Shown piece after piece: positions 46,827 through 57,027 of a DNA stretch of 64,000 nucleotides. The notes beneath the pieces are model-generated. The model was given only the letters and a program-made list of their open reading frames with translations, had not been told where the DNA came from and ran no database searches. How positions within the stretch are numbered: position 1 is the first letter of the stretch; the number at the start of each line of letters is the position of its first letter. A program made the position numbers and the translations under genes. Origin of the DNA: Edwardsiella tarda ATCC 15947 = NBRC 105688 (GTDB lineage: Bacteria; Pseudomonadota; Gammaproteobacteria; Enterobacterales; Enterobacteriaceae); contig NZ_CP084506.1 in NCBI RefSeq assembly GCF_003113495.2, positions 992,001 through 1,056,000 of the forward strand, given 5' to 3'.

Positions 46827-47816
46827 TTATTTAACGATATCGACGGTAGCACTGAGTCCCGGAATAAAATTCTCCATGTTACTGCCAGGATCTAATTGAA
46901 TATTCACTGGTACGTTTTCTGCCAGGCGAACCCAGTCAAAGACCTGGGGCAACTCAGAGAGTAAGCCGGGATTCGGCAACTCTTTGGAGTTGATCGCCGA
47001 ACCGATACTCTGTACATGGCCATGGTAGGCAACATGGGTATCGGCCATCAGATAGACCTTGGCCTTATCGCCGGCGCGAATGCCGGCGATCACGGTTTCA
47101 GGGAAGGCACCCTCTACCCAGATGTTATCGGTATCGACCTCGGCCAGCAATGCGTTACCGGGACGGGCGTAGTCGCCGACGTTGAGATTGACCGTGGCGA
47201 TTTTTCCGTTGCTAGGCGCATAGATATGGGTACGCGAGAGATCCAGTTCGGCTTTAGCCAGTGAGGCCTTAGCGGCCAATAGCTGTGCGTTGTCATCCCC
47301 GAGTGCGCCACGAGCGGCGATCGCCTGTTGCAGCCGTGCCTGGGCGGTGGCGACGTTGCCTTTACTCACATTGAGATCGGTCTCGGCCTGTTGGTAGTCA
47401 TTGGTTGAGGCGAAGTTACGCTGCTTCAAGTTACTGATGCGTTGAAAATTCGACTGCATATAGCTGTATTGGCTCTGTGCGTTTTGTAGCGCGGCCTTGG
47501 CCGACAGGACCGCCGCGCTCTGCTCTAACAACTGCTGCTCGACATTCGCCAGATTAGCTTGGGCATTCTGCACATTGATCTTATAGTCGCTATCGTCGAT
47601 GGAGAACAGTAAGTCACCCTTTTTGACCGTTTGATTGTGGCGTACATTTACCTGTGTCACCAAGCCGCTTACTTGCGGCGTAATATCGATGATATTTGCC
47701 CGTACGACGCCATGGCGAGTACTCAGCTGCTGGTTGTATTGATGGATGCCAAAGATAATGATCGTGGAGGTAATGGCGAGAAATAACGCCGTACGTGAAG
47801 CGGGTGACTTTAGCAT
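46827..47816 (-). CDS. HlyD-family periplasmic adaptor (AaeA/EmrA-like)
   Basis: 329 residues from ATG 47816 (cagg eight bases upstream); a long in-frame 5' extension shows no family similarity. One N-terminal TM anchor (ALFLAITSTIIIFGIHQY), lipoyl half-motifs (DITPQVSGLVTQVNVRHNQTVKKGDLLFSIDD; cut at TM-distal end) and a long coiled-coil hairpin (about 85-190), then beta-barrel domain. Connects the FUSC pump to an outer-membrane channel such as TolC. Middle gene of the three-gene operon. Confidence 0.9.
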   Translation of the reverse strand: MLKSPASRTALFLAITSTIIIFGIHQYNQQLSTRHGVVRANIIDITPQVSGLVTQVNVRHNQTVKKGDLLFSIDDSDYKINVQNAQANLANVEQQLLEQSAAVLSAKAALQNAQSQYSYMQSNFQRISNLKQRNFASTNDYQQAETDLNVSKGNVATAQARLQQAIAARGALGDDNAQLLAAKASLAKAELDLSRTHIYAPSNGKIATVNLNVGDYARPGNALLAEVDTDNIWVEGAFPETVIAGIRAGDKAKVYLMADTHVAYHGHVQSIGSAINSKELPNPGLLSELPQVFDWVRLAENVPVNIQLDPGSNMENFIPGLSATVDIVK

Positions 47817-47827
47817 ATCATGACCTG

Positions 47828-48037
47828 TTAGAAATGAAGGATGGCGATAACCAGTAATGCATAGATGGCCGATGCATAAGCCCAGACGATGAGGCGTGGG
47901 TGCCAGAAATAACTTAATAGACGATAACGTGCGGCAAATTTCACCGACAGTTGCGTGATAATGAAACAAAGAATACCTAATACCACCAGCTTGGGGATAA
48001 AGGCATTCAGTAGCACGACGTCGTTAAAGAGTTCCAT
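47828..48037 (-). CDS. DUF1656 small membrane protein (AaeX/YdhI-like)
   Basis: 69 residues with two TM helices (KLVVLGILCFIITQL; LIVWAYASAIYALLVIAIL) and the family motif NAFIPKLVV. First gene of the DUF1656-HlyD-FUSC operon, as aaeX and ydhI are in E. coli. Its role in the pump is unknown. Confidence 0.9.
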   Translation of the reverse strand: MELFNDVVLLNAFIPKLVVLGILCFIITQLSVKFAARYRLLSYFWHPRLIVWAYASAIYALLVIAILHF

Positions 48038-48778
48038 AATGGCCTACGATTATTATAGTAGTTCTATTCGGGTATTATATAGCACACTATTGATAATGTG
48101 CATTATTATTTCATAGGGATAATGAAACAGGGCTTTATGTGCCGCGTAATTAGGCAATCTCGCCTGGCGTTCGCTGTCTGCACTTGTTTCGATCCGATAA
48201 AAATCATTTTATTTATTATGCTATTATAGATGCTCACCGCTATTGTGCCAGTGTGATGCGCGAACACCTCTAGCTTCGCTAGGACGCCTCCCGTCATCAT
48301 TGGGGGCGGTTGTGCGCAGGGGAGGGCGTGTCCGATTTTTAATCGGTGATAATAATGTTTATTTCCATAATATATATTCGATATATATCAAGCTGATCTA
48401 ATTAAGAAATAGTGAAATCTTTCTTTATTGTGCCTAATGATGATTGTTGATTAGGATGAGTGGAGCGCAGTACAGCGGGAATGACATCGCTGTCGGGGGA
48501 TAACGGTGTGCTAGGTCCTCTCGCCGTGATTAATACACTGCGCTTTCCTCGCTCTCTTGCCCGTTAGCGACTGACTGCATGCATGCCAAACGGTAAAATG
48601 TGAACTGCGTCGGTATGGGCGGCATTTCCAGTGCCTTAGCGGGACAGACCCGATGATTATCCTTGATCTGGCGCATTATTTTACCCCGAATGAGTTAGGT
48701 CGCAGGGCGTGTACAGGGTTCGGGGAGAGGGGGGCTTATGCTATTATGCAGCGATTCCAATCAGAGCAGAATCTATCC
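48038..48778. other. Gene-free stretch between efflux operon and ccmA
   Basis: Divergent promoters for both operons are expected here. AT-rich at 48180-48230 and 48330-48440. The upstream frame extension of ccmA (48653-48778) overlaps it and has no family similarity. Confidence 0.45.
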
Positions 48779-49402
48779 ATGTTGACGATTTCCCGCCTGG
48801 GCTGTCGGCGCGATGAGCGCGTGTTGTTTGAAGATCTGAGTTTTCGGGTACAGCCGGGAGAGATGGTGCAGATCGAGGGGCCGAACGGCGCCGGGAAGAC
48901 CACACTGCTACGCATGTTGGCGGGGTTGTCCTTGCCGGACAGCGGCGAGATCATCTGGCAGGGGGCGTCGATCCGTCGTCAACGGGAACATTACCAGCAG
49001 CACCTGTTATATCTAGGGCATCACCCCGGCGTGAAGAGTGTGATGACGGCCTTTGAGAATCTGGCGTTTTATTGCCGAGTATTGGGCCAGCGTGATGACG
49101 AGGCTATCTGGCAGGCGCTTGCCCAAGTCGAACTGGTCGGTTTTGAAGATGTCCCCATCGCCCAACTCTCGGCGGGGCAGCAGCGGCGCGTCGCGCTGGC
49201 GCGCCTATGGTTGAGTGAGGCGCCCTTGTGGATCCTGGATGAACCGTTGACGGCGATCGATAAGCGTGGCGTGGCACGTTTACTCGCGTTGTTCGCGCGT
49301 CATACCGCCAGCGGCGGGACGATTATCCTGACCACCCATCAGGAGCTGAATTATTCCAATATGCGTCGGCTATGCCTGCGTGGTGAAGAGAGGGCGGTAT
49401 GA
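48779..49402 (+). CDS. ccmA: Heme exporter ATPase CcmA
   Basis: 207 residues from ATG 48779, the E. coli length; an ATG at 48746 is possible. Walker [10 protein letters not shown], signature LSAGQQRR, Walker B LWILDEP. With CcmB it forms the ABC unit that releases holo-CcmE from CcmC. First gene of the cytochrome c maturation operon; overlaps ccmB by 4 bp. Confidence 0.95.
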   Translation: MLTISRLGCRRDERVLFEDLSFRVQPGEMVQIEGPNGAGKTTLLRMLAGLSLPDSGEIIWQGASIRRQREHYQQHLLYLGHHPGVKSVMTAFENLAFYCRVLGQRDDEAIWQALAQVELVGFEDVPIAQLSAGQQRRVALARLWLSEAPLWILDEPLTAIDKRGVARLLALFARHTASGGTIILTTHQELNYSNMRRLCLRGEERAV

Positions 49403-50058
49403 TCTTGGCAGTGATTCGGCGCGAGCTGAGGATCGCCGCACGTAGTGGCGCTGAAATTATTAACCCGCTGTGGTTCTTTCTGATTGTCGTAACGCTGTTT
49501 CCTTTGAGCATCGGCCCTGAGCCTCAGCTACTGGCGCGCATCGCACCGGGTATCGTCTGGGTGGCCGCATTGCTGGCGTCGCTGCTCTCGCTAGAGCGGC
49601 TGTTTAAAGATGACTTTTTGGATGGTTCGTTAGAGCAACTGGTGTTGATGCCCGCCCCGCTGACGTTAACGGTCCTCGCCAAGGTGGTCGCGCATTGGCT
49701 GCTGACGGGATTGCCGTTGTTGATTCTGTCGCCGTTGGTCGCACTGTTGCTGTCATTCAATGTCGCGACGTGGCAGGCGGTCGCGTTGACGCTGCTGCTC
49801 GGAACACCGACATTGAGCTTTATCGGCGCGATCGGGGTCGCGCTGACGGTGGGGCTGCGTAAAGGCGGGGTATTGCTGAGTCTCTTGGTGCTGCCGCTGT
49901 ATATTCCGGTGCTGATCTTCGCCACCTCGGCGATCGATGCGGCATCGATGGGGATGCCCATCGGAGGGTATTTGGCGATCTTGGGGGCGATGCTGGCCGG
50001 GAGTATGACACTGGCGCCATTCGCCGCCGCCGCCGCATTACGTGTGAGTATCCAGTAA
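49399..50058 (+). CDS. ccmB: Heme exporter membrane protein CcmB
   Basis: 219 residues, six TM helices, the conserved N-terminal block [25 protein letters not shown] cut to [15 protein letters not shown] here, and [20 protein letters not shown] region near 35-55. Membrane half of the CcmAB ABC unit. ATGA overlap with ccmA. Confidence 0.95.
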   Translation: MILAVIRRELRIAARSGAEIINPLWFFLIVVTLFPLSIGPEPQLLARIAPGIVWVAALLASLLSLERLFKDDFLDGSLEQLVLMPAPLTLTVLAKVVAHWLLTGLPLLILSPLVALLLSFNVATWQAVALTLLLGTPTLSFIGAIGVALTVGLRKGGVLLSLLVLPLYIPVLIFATSAIDAASMGMPIGGYLAILGAMLAGSMTLAPFAAAAALRVSIQ

Positions 50059-50235
50059 GGTGATAGTTATAGGGCGATCTTTACATGCAGCGATAACTAA
50101 AACCTTGTTGCTGCTGTGGCTATCAACAGGACAAAATTTGCGGCGTTTCTCTTGGATTAACGCTGACTTTGAATGACTTTTCATCATTCCGGGCGCGAGC
50201 CCGGACCATTCATTATTATTTGTGAGCAAATCGCT
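50059..50235 (+). other. ccmB-ccmC spacer with a GNRA hairpin
   Basis: 177-bp gap in an otherwise overlapping operon. Contains a perfect 7-bp stem tccgggc/gcccgga (50188-50194, 50199-50205) closed by a gcga tetraloop, no T-run. May be an mRNA-stability or processing element, or hold an internal promoter. Confidence 0.55.
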
Positions 50236-50988
50236 ATGTGGAAATGGCTTCATCAGCTTGCCATGCCGGAACGGCTCTATCGGCTGTGCGGCAGACTGAC
50301 TCCCTGGTTGGGGGGGCTTGGTATCCTGTTTCTTCTGGCCGGTCTGATCTGGGGCTTCGGCTTCGCGCCCGCCGATTATCAGCAGGGGAATAGCTACCGT
50401 ATCATGTACCTGCATGTCCCGGCAGCCATCTGGTCGATGGGGATCTATGCCGGGATGGCCATCGCTGCCTTCGTGGGATTGGTGTGGCAGATGAAAATGG
50501 CGGATCTGGTCAGCGCCGCCATGGCACCGGTCGGGGCCGTCTTCACCTTCATCGCGCTGGCGACGGGGTCGGCGTGGGGCAAGCCGATGTGGGGAACCTG
50601 GTGGGTATGGGACGCCCGTCTGACCTCCGAGCTGGTATTGCTGTTTCTCTATCTGGGTGTCATCGCGCTGTATCACGCCTTTGACGATCGACGTCTCGCC
50701 GGGCGCGCCGCGGGCATCTTGGTGTTGGTGGGGGTAGTCAACTTACCGATCATCCATTTCTCCGTCGAGTGGTGGAATACCCTGCACCAAGGCTCCAGTA
50801 ATATGCAGCAGAGCGTCGACCCGAGTATGCGCGCCCCGTTGCGCCTCAGCATTTTTGGCTTCCTCTTTTTCTTCATCACGTTGACGCTGATGCGTCTGCG
50901 TAACTTGATCCTACAGCAAGAGCGTCATCGCCCATGGGTGACGGCATTGCTGACGTCGGCGGGTTCGCGAGGGAGGCGCGCGCAATGA
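50236..50988 (+). CDS. ccmC: Heme transporter/lyase CcmC
   Basis: 250 residues from ATG 50236 (MWKWLHQLAMPERLY, as in E. coli); the frame extends upstream without similarity. Six TM helices; the tryptophan-rich WGTWWVWDARLTSELV motif (about 115-130) binds heme, with His ligands in YLHVPAAIW and HFSVEWWNTLHQG. It loads heme on CcmE. Overlaps ccmD by 4 bp. Confidence 0.96.
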   Translation: MWKWLHQLAMPERLYRLCGRLTPWLGGLGILFLLAGLIWGFGFAPADYQQGNSYRIMYLHVPAAIWSMGIYAGMAIAAFVGLVWQMKMADLVSAAMAPVGAVFTFIALATGSAWGKPMWGTWWVWDARLTSELVLLFLYLGVIALYHAFDDRRLAGRAAGILVLVGVVNLPIIHFSVEWWNTLHQGSSNMQQSVDPSMRAPLRLSIFGFLFFFITLTLMRLRNLILQQERHRPWVTALLTSAGSRGRRAQ

Positions 50989-51218
50989 CTCCATTCTTCG
51001 ATTCTTGGCAGGCCTTCTTTGCGATGGGGGGGTATGCCTTCTACGTCTGGCTCTCGGTCGCGTTGAGCCTATTGCCGTTGTTAGGTTTGGTGCTGCACAC
51101 TACCCTGCGTCGGCGTGCACTGTTCCGTGAAATCCGTCGCCATCAGGCGCGCGAGTTACGCATGCGTCAGGCGCAGTCAGCGGCGGCGGACGCCGATCAA
51201 GGAGGATATACATCATGA
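50985..51218 (+). CDS. ccmD: CcmD small membrane protein
   Basis: 77 residues from ATG 50985 (overlaps ccmC stop as ATGA). One TM helix in [25 protein letters not shown] cut at 20: key part [20 protein letters not shown], then a basic cytoplasmic tail. Holds CcmABCE together. ATGA overlap with ccmE. Confidence 0.93.
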   Translation: MTPFFDSWQAFFAMGGYAFYVWLSVALSLLPLLGLVLHTTLRRRALFREIRRHQARELRMRQAQSAAADADQGGYTS

Positions 51219-51703
51219 TGAATCCACGGCGTAAAAATCGCCTGTATCTGGTTATCGGCGTGCTGGTCGGCTTAGTGGTGACGGTGTCATTAGTGTTGTA
51301 TGCCTTGCGCGCCAACATCGATCTGTTCTACACCCCGAGTGAAATCTTGATGGGGAAGGGCGAACAGCATGAAAAACCAGAGGTGGGGCAGCGGTTGCGT
51401 ATCGGCGGAATGGTCATGCCGGGCTCGGTACAGCGTGATCCCAATAGCCTGCGCGTCAACTTCAAGCTGTACGATGCTCATGGTGTGGTCGATGTCACCT
51501 ATACCGGCATCCTGCCGGATCTGTTCCGCGAGGGGCAGGGCGTCGTGGCTCAGGGCGTGCTGGAGCCGGGCAATGTGATCCAGGCGAAAGAGGTGCTGGC
51601 TAAGCATGACGAGAAATACACCCCGCCAGAGGTGGAAGCGGCGATGAAAGAGAATCATCACATGCCGCAGGCGGGTACGACTGAACAATCAACAGGGCGG
51701 TAA
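51215..51703 (+). CDS. ccmE: Heme chaperone CcmE
   Basis: 162 residues. N-terminal membrane anchor ([21 protein letters not shown] region), OB-fold periplasmic domain, and the heme-binding His131 in [12 protein letters not shown] (H130 in E. coli). Carries heme from CcmC to CcmF. ATGA overlap with ccmD. Confidence 0.97.
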   Translation: MMNPRRKNRLYLVIGVLVGLVVTVSLVLYALRANIDLFYTPSEILMGKGEQHEKPEVGQRLRIGGMVMPGSVQRDPNSLRVNFKLYDAHGVVDVTYTGILPDLFREGQGVVAQGVLEPGNVIQAKEVLAKHDEKYTPPEVEAAMKENHHMPQAGTTEQSTGR

Positions 51704-51709
51704 CCCATC

Positions 51710-53674
51710 ATGATCCCTGAGATCGGTAATTTTCTTCTGTCGTTGGCGTTAGCGGTGTCGGTGCTGCTCAGCGTCTACCCTAGCTGGGGCGCGGCACGTA
51801 ACGACGCGCGGATGATGGCGCTGGCGCGGCCATTGGCCTTCGGGTTATTCGCCAGCATCACTCTCGCTTTTGCCTGCCTGGTGTATGCTTTTGTCGCCAA
51901 CGACTTCAGCGTAGCCTATGTGGCGGCCAACTCTAACTCGCAGTTGCCGGTCTACTTCCGTATCGCGGCGACCTGGGGCTCGCATGAGGGCTCGTTGCTG
52001 CTGTGGGTCATGCTGCTGAGTTGGTGGACGCTGGCGGTGGCATTGTTGAGCCGCCGCATGCCGCAAGACTCGGTCGCCCGTGTGCTCGCGGTGATGGGGA
52101 TGATCAATATCGGCTTTTTGCTGTTCATCCTGCTTACCTCGAATCCCTTTATTCGCACGTTGCCTGGCTTTCCCATCGACGGACGTGATCTGAACCCCTT
52201 GCTGCAAGATGTCGGGCTGATCTTCCATCCGCCGTTGTTGTACATGGGCTATGTCGGTTTCTCGGTGGCCTTCGCCTTCGCCATCGCCTCGCTGATGGCC
52301 GGGCGGTTGGATACCGCCTGGGCGCGTTGGTCGCGTCCCTGGACCATGGCCGCCTGGGTATTCCTCACCCTGGGCATCGTCCTCGGTTCGTTCTGGGCCT
52401 ACTATGAGTTGGGCTGGGGTGGCTGGTGGTTCTGGGATCCGGTGGAGAACGCTTCGTTAATGCCGTGGCTGACGGGGACCGCGTTGCTGCATTCGCTGGC
52501 CGTCACCGAAAAGCGTGGGGCCTTCAAGGCTTGGACGGTGTTGCTGGCTATCACCTCCTTCTCACTGTGTCTATTGGGCACCTTCCTGGTGCGCTCCGGG
52601 GTGTTGGTCTCGGTTCACGCCTTCGCCTCCGATCCGGCGCGTGGCATGTTCATCCTCGCCTATCTGGTGGTGGTGATCGGTGGCTCGCTGCTGCTGTATG
52701 CGCTGCGCGGTGGCCAAGTGCGTAGTTATACCCGCCATGAGCTGTTCTCCCGTGAGACGCTGTTGCTCGGCAACAACGTGCTGTTGGTGGCGGCCACGCT
52801 GGTGGTGCTGCTGGGTACCCTGCTGCCGTTGGTGCATAAGCAGCTGGGGCTGGGCAGCATCTCCATCGGTGAGCCGTTCTTCAATACCATGTTTACTTAC
52901 CTGATGGTGCCGTTTGCCCTGCTGTTGGGGATTGGGCCATTGGTGCGTTGGCGGCGTGATACCTTAGGTCGGCTGCGTAAACCGCTGCTGTGTGCCCTGG
53001 TGATCAGCGTGTTATTGGCGTTGCTGTTGCCGTGGTGGCTGCAGGATCGCATCGTGGCGATGACGGTGGTCGGGCTAGTCATGGCGTTGTGGGTGGTAGT
53101 GCTGACGCTGGTGGAGTTGTATCAGCGGGCGACTCATCGTGACGGCCTATGGCGTGGTCTGGGTAAGCTATCACGTAGCCATTGGGGCATGGTGCTGGCG
53201 CATCTGGGGGTCGCGGTGACGGTGATTGGTATCGCCTTTAGCCAGAACTATAGCATCGAGCGCGATGTGCGGATGAAGTCGGGCGACAGCCTACAGATCC
53301 GCGACTATCGCTTCGTGTTCCGTGATGTGCATGAGATCAGCGGTCCCAACTATACCGGGGGGGAGGCGTTGATCGATGTGATCCGTAACGATCAGCTGGA
53401 AACCATTCTACGTGCCGAGAAGCGCTTCTACACCAATGCGCGCAGCATGATGACCGAGGCAGCGGTGGATGGCGGTCTGACACGCGATCTGTACGCTGCG
53501 CTGGGTGAGGAGTTGTCCGACGGTGTCTGGGCGGTGCGTCTGTACTACAAACCCTTTGTTCGTTGGATCTGGTATGGCGGCGTGCTGATGGCTGTGGGTG
53601 GGCTGTTGTGTATGCTGGATCCGCGTTACCGTTCGCGCCGTACGGCGGAGAGTCAGGAGAAGAAAACAGCATGA
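51710..53674 (+). CDS. ccmF: Heme lyase subunit CcmF
   Basis: 654 residues, about 14-15 TM helices. WWD motif GGWWFWDPVENASLMPWL near 235-250; His ligands around it. Six bp after ccmE. It attaches heme to apocytochrome c with CcmH/I. Overlaps ccmG by 4 bp. Confidence 0.97.
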   Translation: MIPEIGNFLLSLALAVSVLLSVYPSWGAARNDARMMALARPLAFGLFASITLAFACLVYAFVANDFSVAYVAANSNSQLPVYFRIAATWGSHEGSLLLWVMLLSWWTLAVALLSRRMPQDSVARVLAVMGMINIGFLLFILLTSNPFIRTLPGFPIDGRDLNPLLQDVGLIFHPPLLYMGYVGFSVAFAFAIASLMAGRLDTAWARWSRPWTMAAWVFLTLGIVLGSFWAYYELGWGGWWFWDPVENASLMPWLTGTALLHSLAVTEKRGAFKAWTVLLAITSFSLCLLGTFLVRSGVLVSVHAFASDPARGMFILAYLVVVIGGSLLLYALRGGQVRSYTRHELFSRETLLLGNNVLLVAATLVVLLGTLLPLVHKQLGLGSISIGEPFFNTMFTYLMVPFALLLGIGPLVRWRRDTLGRLRKPLLCALVISVLLALLLPWWLQDRIVAMTVVGLVMALWVVVLTLVELYQRATHRDGLWRGLGKLSRSHWGMVLAHLGVAVTVIGIAFSQNYSIERDVRMKSGDSLQIRDYRFVFRDVHEISGPNYTGGEALIDVIRNDQLETILRAEKRFYTNARSMMTEAAVDGGLTRDLYAALGEELSDGVWAVRLYYKPFVRWIWYGGVLMAVGGLLCMLDPRYRSRRTAESQEKKTA

Positions 53675-54225
53675 ATCGTAAATGGCTTTTTGTCCCGCTG
53701 GTGCTGTTTTTACTGTTGGTCGTGGCCTTCCTGGTGCAGTTGCAGCGTAATGCCGACGGGGAAGATCCGACCCTGCTGGAGTCGGCGTTGATCGGGAAAC
53801 CGGTACCCACCTTCCGTTTGGCCTCGCTGGATACGCCGGGGAAGACCTATAGCCAGTCGGTATTGCACGATGGCAAGCCGCTGCTACTCAACGTCTGGGC
53901 GACCTGGTGTCCGACCTGCTATGCCGAGCATAAGTATTTGAACACGCTGGCAGCCCGCGGGGTACGTGTGGTTGGCTTGAACTATAAGGATGATCGTCAG
54001 AAGGCGATCAAGTGGCTGAATGAGCTGGGTAATCCTTATGCCCTGAGCCTGTATGACGGCGATGGCATGTTGGGGTTGGATCTGGGGGTATACGGTGCGC
54101 CGGAGACCTTCCTGATCGATGGCAACGGCATCATTCGTTATCGCCACGCCGGTGATCTCAATGAGCGAGTCTGGAAAGAAGAGATCGAACCACTGTGGTT
54201 GAAATATCAGGGAGGGCAATCATGA
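53671..54225 (+). CDS. ccmG: Thiol:disulfide interchange protein CcmG (DsbE)
   Basis: 184 residues. N-terminal anchor, thioredoxin domain with WCPTC (Cys80, Cys83) and conserved cis-Pro region YGAPETFLID. Reduces apocytochrome c/CcmH. ATGA overlaps on both sides. Confidence 0.96.
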   Translation: MNRKWLFVPLVLFLLLVVAFLVQLQRNADGEDPTLLESALIGKPVPTFRLASLDTPGKTYSQSVLHDGKPLLLNVWATWCPTCYAEHKYLNTLAARGVRVVGLNYKDDRQKAIKWLNELGNPYALSLYDGDGMLGLDLGVYGAPETFLIDGNGIIRYRHAGDLNERVWKEEIEPLWLKYQGGQS

Positions 54226-54722
54226 CCGCACTACGCAGTGCGCTACTGGCGCTGGGGCTTCTCCTGCCGGGGTTGTTGTGGGCGGCGGTGATCGACACCT
54301 ACAACTTCACCAGTGAGCAGCAGGAACAGCAATACCGCGAGCTGACGGAGCAGTTACGTTGCCCCAAATGCCAGAATAATAGCATTGCCGACTCTAACTC
54401 TATCATTGCCTCGGACATGCGCCAGAAGGTGTATGAGCTGATGCAGCAAGGGTATAACCAGCAGCAGGTGGTGGATTATATGGTGGCGCGTTACGGCAAC
54501 TTTGTGACCTATGAGCCGCCGGTGACACCGGCGACGTTGATCCTGTGGATCGGGCCGGTATTGGCGATCCTCGGCGGGGTGTGGATCTTGGTGCGTCTCG
54601 CCCGCCGTCGCCCCGCTTCGCCGGCTGAGGGGGAGGGCGTGACGCCTTCAGCGCTTAGCGCCGCCGAGCAACGGCGCCTACAGCGCCTGCTCAACCAGGA
54701 TGATGACGGAGAGCATCGATGA
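54222..54722 (+). CDS. ccmH: CcmH, N-terminal-domain type
   Basis: 166 residues from ATG 54222. Signal/anchor, LRCPKCQNNSIADSN with Cys47 and Cys50, C-terminal TM helix. Corresponds to the first half of E. coli CcmH; the second half is the next gene. Thiol-reducing subunit of the heme lyase. Confidence 0.95.
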   Translation: MTALRSALLALGLLLPGLLWAAVIDTYNFTSEQQEQQYRELTEQLRCPKCQNNSIADSNSIIASDMRQKVYELMQQGYNQQQVVDYMVARYGNFVTYEPPVTPATLILWIGPVLAILGGVWILVRLARRRPASPAEGEGVTPSALSAAEQRRLQRLLNQDDDGEHR

Positions 54723-55933
54723 TAACCTTTTGGCTGATAGTGCTGCTGTTGCTGGTGGGTGCGGCGGCGTTGTTCTTGATCCCCGCGTTGCGCACCCCAC
54801 GCGAGCTTAGCGCGGCGGATCGCGATCGTTTGAATACCCAACTCTATCATCAACGCCTGCGTGAGCTGGAACAGGATGAGGCGCAGGGGATTGTCGAGGG
54901 GCATGCGGAGATGCTGGCCGATCTGCAGCATAATCTGCTGAATGACGTGCCGGGTGAGCAGACTCGGCGCGCGGCCCCGCTCAGTCGCTGGGCGTTATTA
55001 CCGGGCTTGGTGGTATTGGTGGCCTTGTCACTCGGCGTCTATCTGAAGACCGGTGGTTGGCGTCAGGTCGCCGAATGGCATCAGGTGATGGCGCAGATGC
55101 CACAACTGCGCGAACGGGTGATGAATGAGGCGCAGAAGCCGCTGGATCGTGAAGAGTTGGCGCGTCTGGGATTGGGGTTGCGTACCGAGTTACAACAGCA
55201 TCCTAACAACGTGGCGGACTGGGTCATGCTGGGACGTATCGGTATGGCGTTGAATAACGCCACGACGGCGACACAGGCGTTCGCCCATGCCTATAAACTG
55301 GCGCCCAATGAACCGGAGGTGGCTCTGGGCTATGCGGAAGTGCTGACGCGATCCAGCGATGAGCAGGATAACCGTGACGCGTCGGTCTTGCTGCGTCGCT
55401 TGCTTAGCCAAGATCACCAGAATACCCAGGTGCTGAGTCTGCTGGCCTTTAATGCTTTCGAGCAGGGGGAGTACCGTCAGGCGATTGGCGCCTGGGAGAT
55501 GATGCTGAAGCTGTTGCCGCCGGACGATCGGCGTCGTGACATGATCGAGCGTAGTATCGCGCAGGCTCGGGTACAGGCCGGGATCGATGCCGCCCAGATA
55601 CGGGTCGATATCGCGATGGCTCCCGCCTTGGAGCGGCAATTAGCGCCGGGGAGTCAGTTGCTGATCACCGTAACCGACGGTAAGAACCCGTTGCCAGTGG
55701 CGGTCAAGCGTCTGCCGTTAGGTCACTTCCCTCAGTCGGTAACCCTGTCGGACAGCGATGCCATGATGCCGGAACACCTGCTCTCGTCGTTAAGCCAGTT
55801 CCAGGTGCGGGTGCAGGTAGCCCCGGCCGAGGGAGTGGCAGAGGGCGCGAGCAATGTGTTCGGAGAAAGTGCAGTTTTACCCTATACTAGCGGTAAAACG
55901 GTAGCGATAACCCTCAATAGGCAGACGCCGTAA
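54719..55933 (+). CDS. ccmI: CcmI, TPR subunit of heme lyase
   Basis: 404 residues. Two N-terminal TM segments (FWLIVLLLLVGAAALFLIP; ALLPGLVVLVALSLGVYL), TPR-like helices about 140-280 (WVMLGRIGMALNN, ATQAFAHAYKLAPNEPEVAL), and a C-terminal beta domain. It binds the apocytochrome C-terminus. ATGA overlap with ccmH: the two are separate proteins here, whereas E. coli has one fused CcmH. Last gene of the operon. Confidence 0.92.
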   Translation: MITFWLIVLLLLVGAAALFLIPALRTPRELSAADRDRLNTQLYHQRLRELEQDEAQGIVEGHAEMLADLQHNLLNDVPGEQTRRAAPLSRWALLPGLVVLVALSLGVYLKTGGWRQVAEWHQVMAQMPQLRERVMNEAQKPLDREELARLGLGLRTELQQHPNNVADWVMLGRIGMALNNATTATQAFAHAYKLAPNEPEVALGYAEVLTRSSDEQDNRDASVLLRRLLSQDHQNTQVLSLLAFNAFEQGEYRQAIGAWEMMLKLLPPDDRRRDMIERSIAQARVQAGIDAAQIRVDIAMAPALERQLAPGSQLLITVTDGKNPLPVAVKRLPLGHFPQSVTLSDSDAMMPEHLLSSLSQFQVRVQVAPAEGVAEGASNVFGESAVLPYTSGKTVAITLNRQTP

Positions 55934-56004
55934 GCGGCTCACTGCTGGAGATGTTGGTATTAAGGGCGCCCCGTACAGGGGCGTTCTTGTTTATGGAGTG
56001 AATT

Positions 56005-56772
56005 ATGAAATATCGTCTGGCGGGAGTGGCTCTGGCAAGCGTGGTATTGGCTGGCTGTGCGACGAGCACTTCCCAACCGGATTCCCAAGGGCGAACCGAT
56101 CCGCTGGAAGGGTTTAACCGGGCCATGTTCAGTGTCAACTACGACTATCTCGACCCTTATGTGGTACGACCGATGGCGGTGGTATGGCGCGACTATGTTC
56201 CCCGTCCGGCGCGTAACGGACTGATGAACTTCTTTGTTAACCTGTCCGAACCGGCCAGCATGGTGAATAGCTTTGCCGAAGGACGTATCTATGATGGTTT
56301 CCGTCATTTTAACCGTTTCTTCCTGAACTCCACTCTCGGCCTGGGCGGGTTGATCGATGTCGCCGCGATGGCGAATCCGACGAAGCTGGGCAAACAGGAT
56401 CCGCAGGGTTTCGGTAGTACGTTGGGCTATTATCATGTGCCTTATGGTCCCTACCTGGTGCTGCCTGTCTACGGTAGCTTTACCTTGCGTGAGGATGGCG
56501 GCGATGCCGTGGACCATCTGTATCCCCCGTTGAGCTGGTTGACCTTCTGGATGTCGGCCGGTAAGTGGGCCTTGGAGGGCATTGAGACGCGTGCGCAGTT
56601 GTTGGATTCCGATGGGCTGTTGCGTAGCTCGCCCGATCCTTATATCACGGTGCGTGAGGCTTACTTCCAGTACAACGACTTCCTGGCGAATGGCGGTCAG
56701 GTTAAACCCGAGGTGAATCCGAATGCGCAGGCGATTCAGGATGATCTGAAGGATATCGACTCGGCAAACTGA
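56005..56772 (+). CDS. mlaA: Outer-membrane lipid-asymmetry lipoprotein MlaA (VacJ)
   Basis: 255 residues. Lipobox VLAGC with Cys18; DPLEGFNRAMFSVNYDYLDPYVVRP cut to GFNRAMFSVNY here, and DPQGFGSTLGYYHVPYGPYL region are MlaA hallmarks. It extracts phospholipids from the outer leaflet through OmpC/F and hands them to MlaC. Single gene. Confidence 0.97.
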   Translation: MKYRLAGVALASVVLAGCATSTSQPDSQGRTDPLEGFNRAMFSVNYDYLDPYVVRPMAVVWRDYVPRPARNGLMNFFVNLSEPASMVNSFAEGRIYDGFRHFNRFFLNSTLGLGGLIDVAAMANPTKLGKQDPQGFGSTLGYYHVPYGPYLVLPVYGSFTLREDGGDAVDHLYPPLSWLTFWMSAGKWALEGIETRAQLLDSDGLLRSSPDPYITVREAYFQYNDFLANGGQVKPEVNPNAQAIQDDLKDIDSAN

Positions 56773-56791
56773 GGTCGTGTTGCTGAGGATC

Positions 56792-56814
56792 GGCGCCCAA
56801 TGGGCGCCTTTTTT
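56792..56814 (+). terminator. mlaA terminator
   Basis: ggcgccc aat gggcgcc, then six T. Confidence 0.95.
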
Positions 56815-56975
56815 GTTTCTCGCGTCCCCTGTTAGGGCGGGGATGCGTTGCTCTTACCCGCGTCCGGGAAGTGCATTCCCGTTATCTAGGGTGTGAGGGG
56901 ACATCGGGTATTGAGGCGGGGCGGGGTAATGAACGGTGCGGGTAAGGCGGGGCAGGGGGAGATGACATCGCGGCA

Positions 56976-56999
56976 TAAAAAAGCGCCCCGAAGGGCGCT
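56976..56999 (-). terminator. fadL terminator
   Basis: On the minus strand agcgccc ttcg gggcgct (56999-56982) with UUCG tetraloop and T-run (A-tract at 56976-56982 on +). Confidence 0.93.
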
Positions 57000-57027
57000 A
57001 CTGAACGATTAAACGCGCTAGCTAGCC

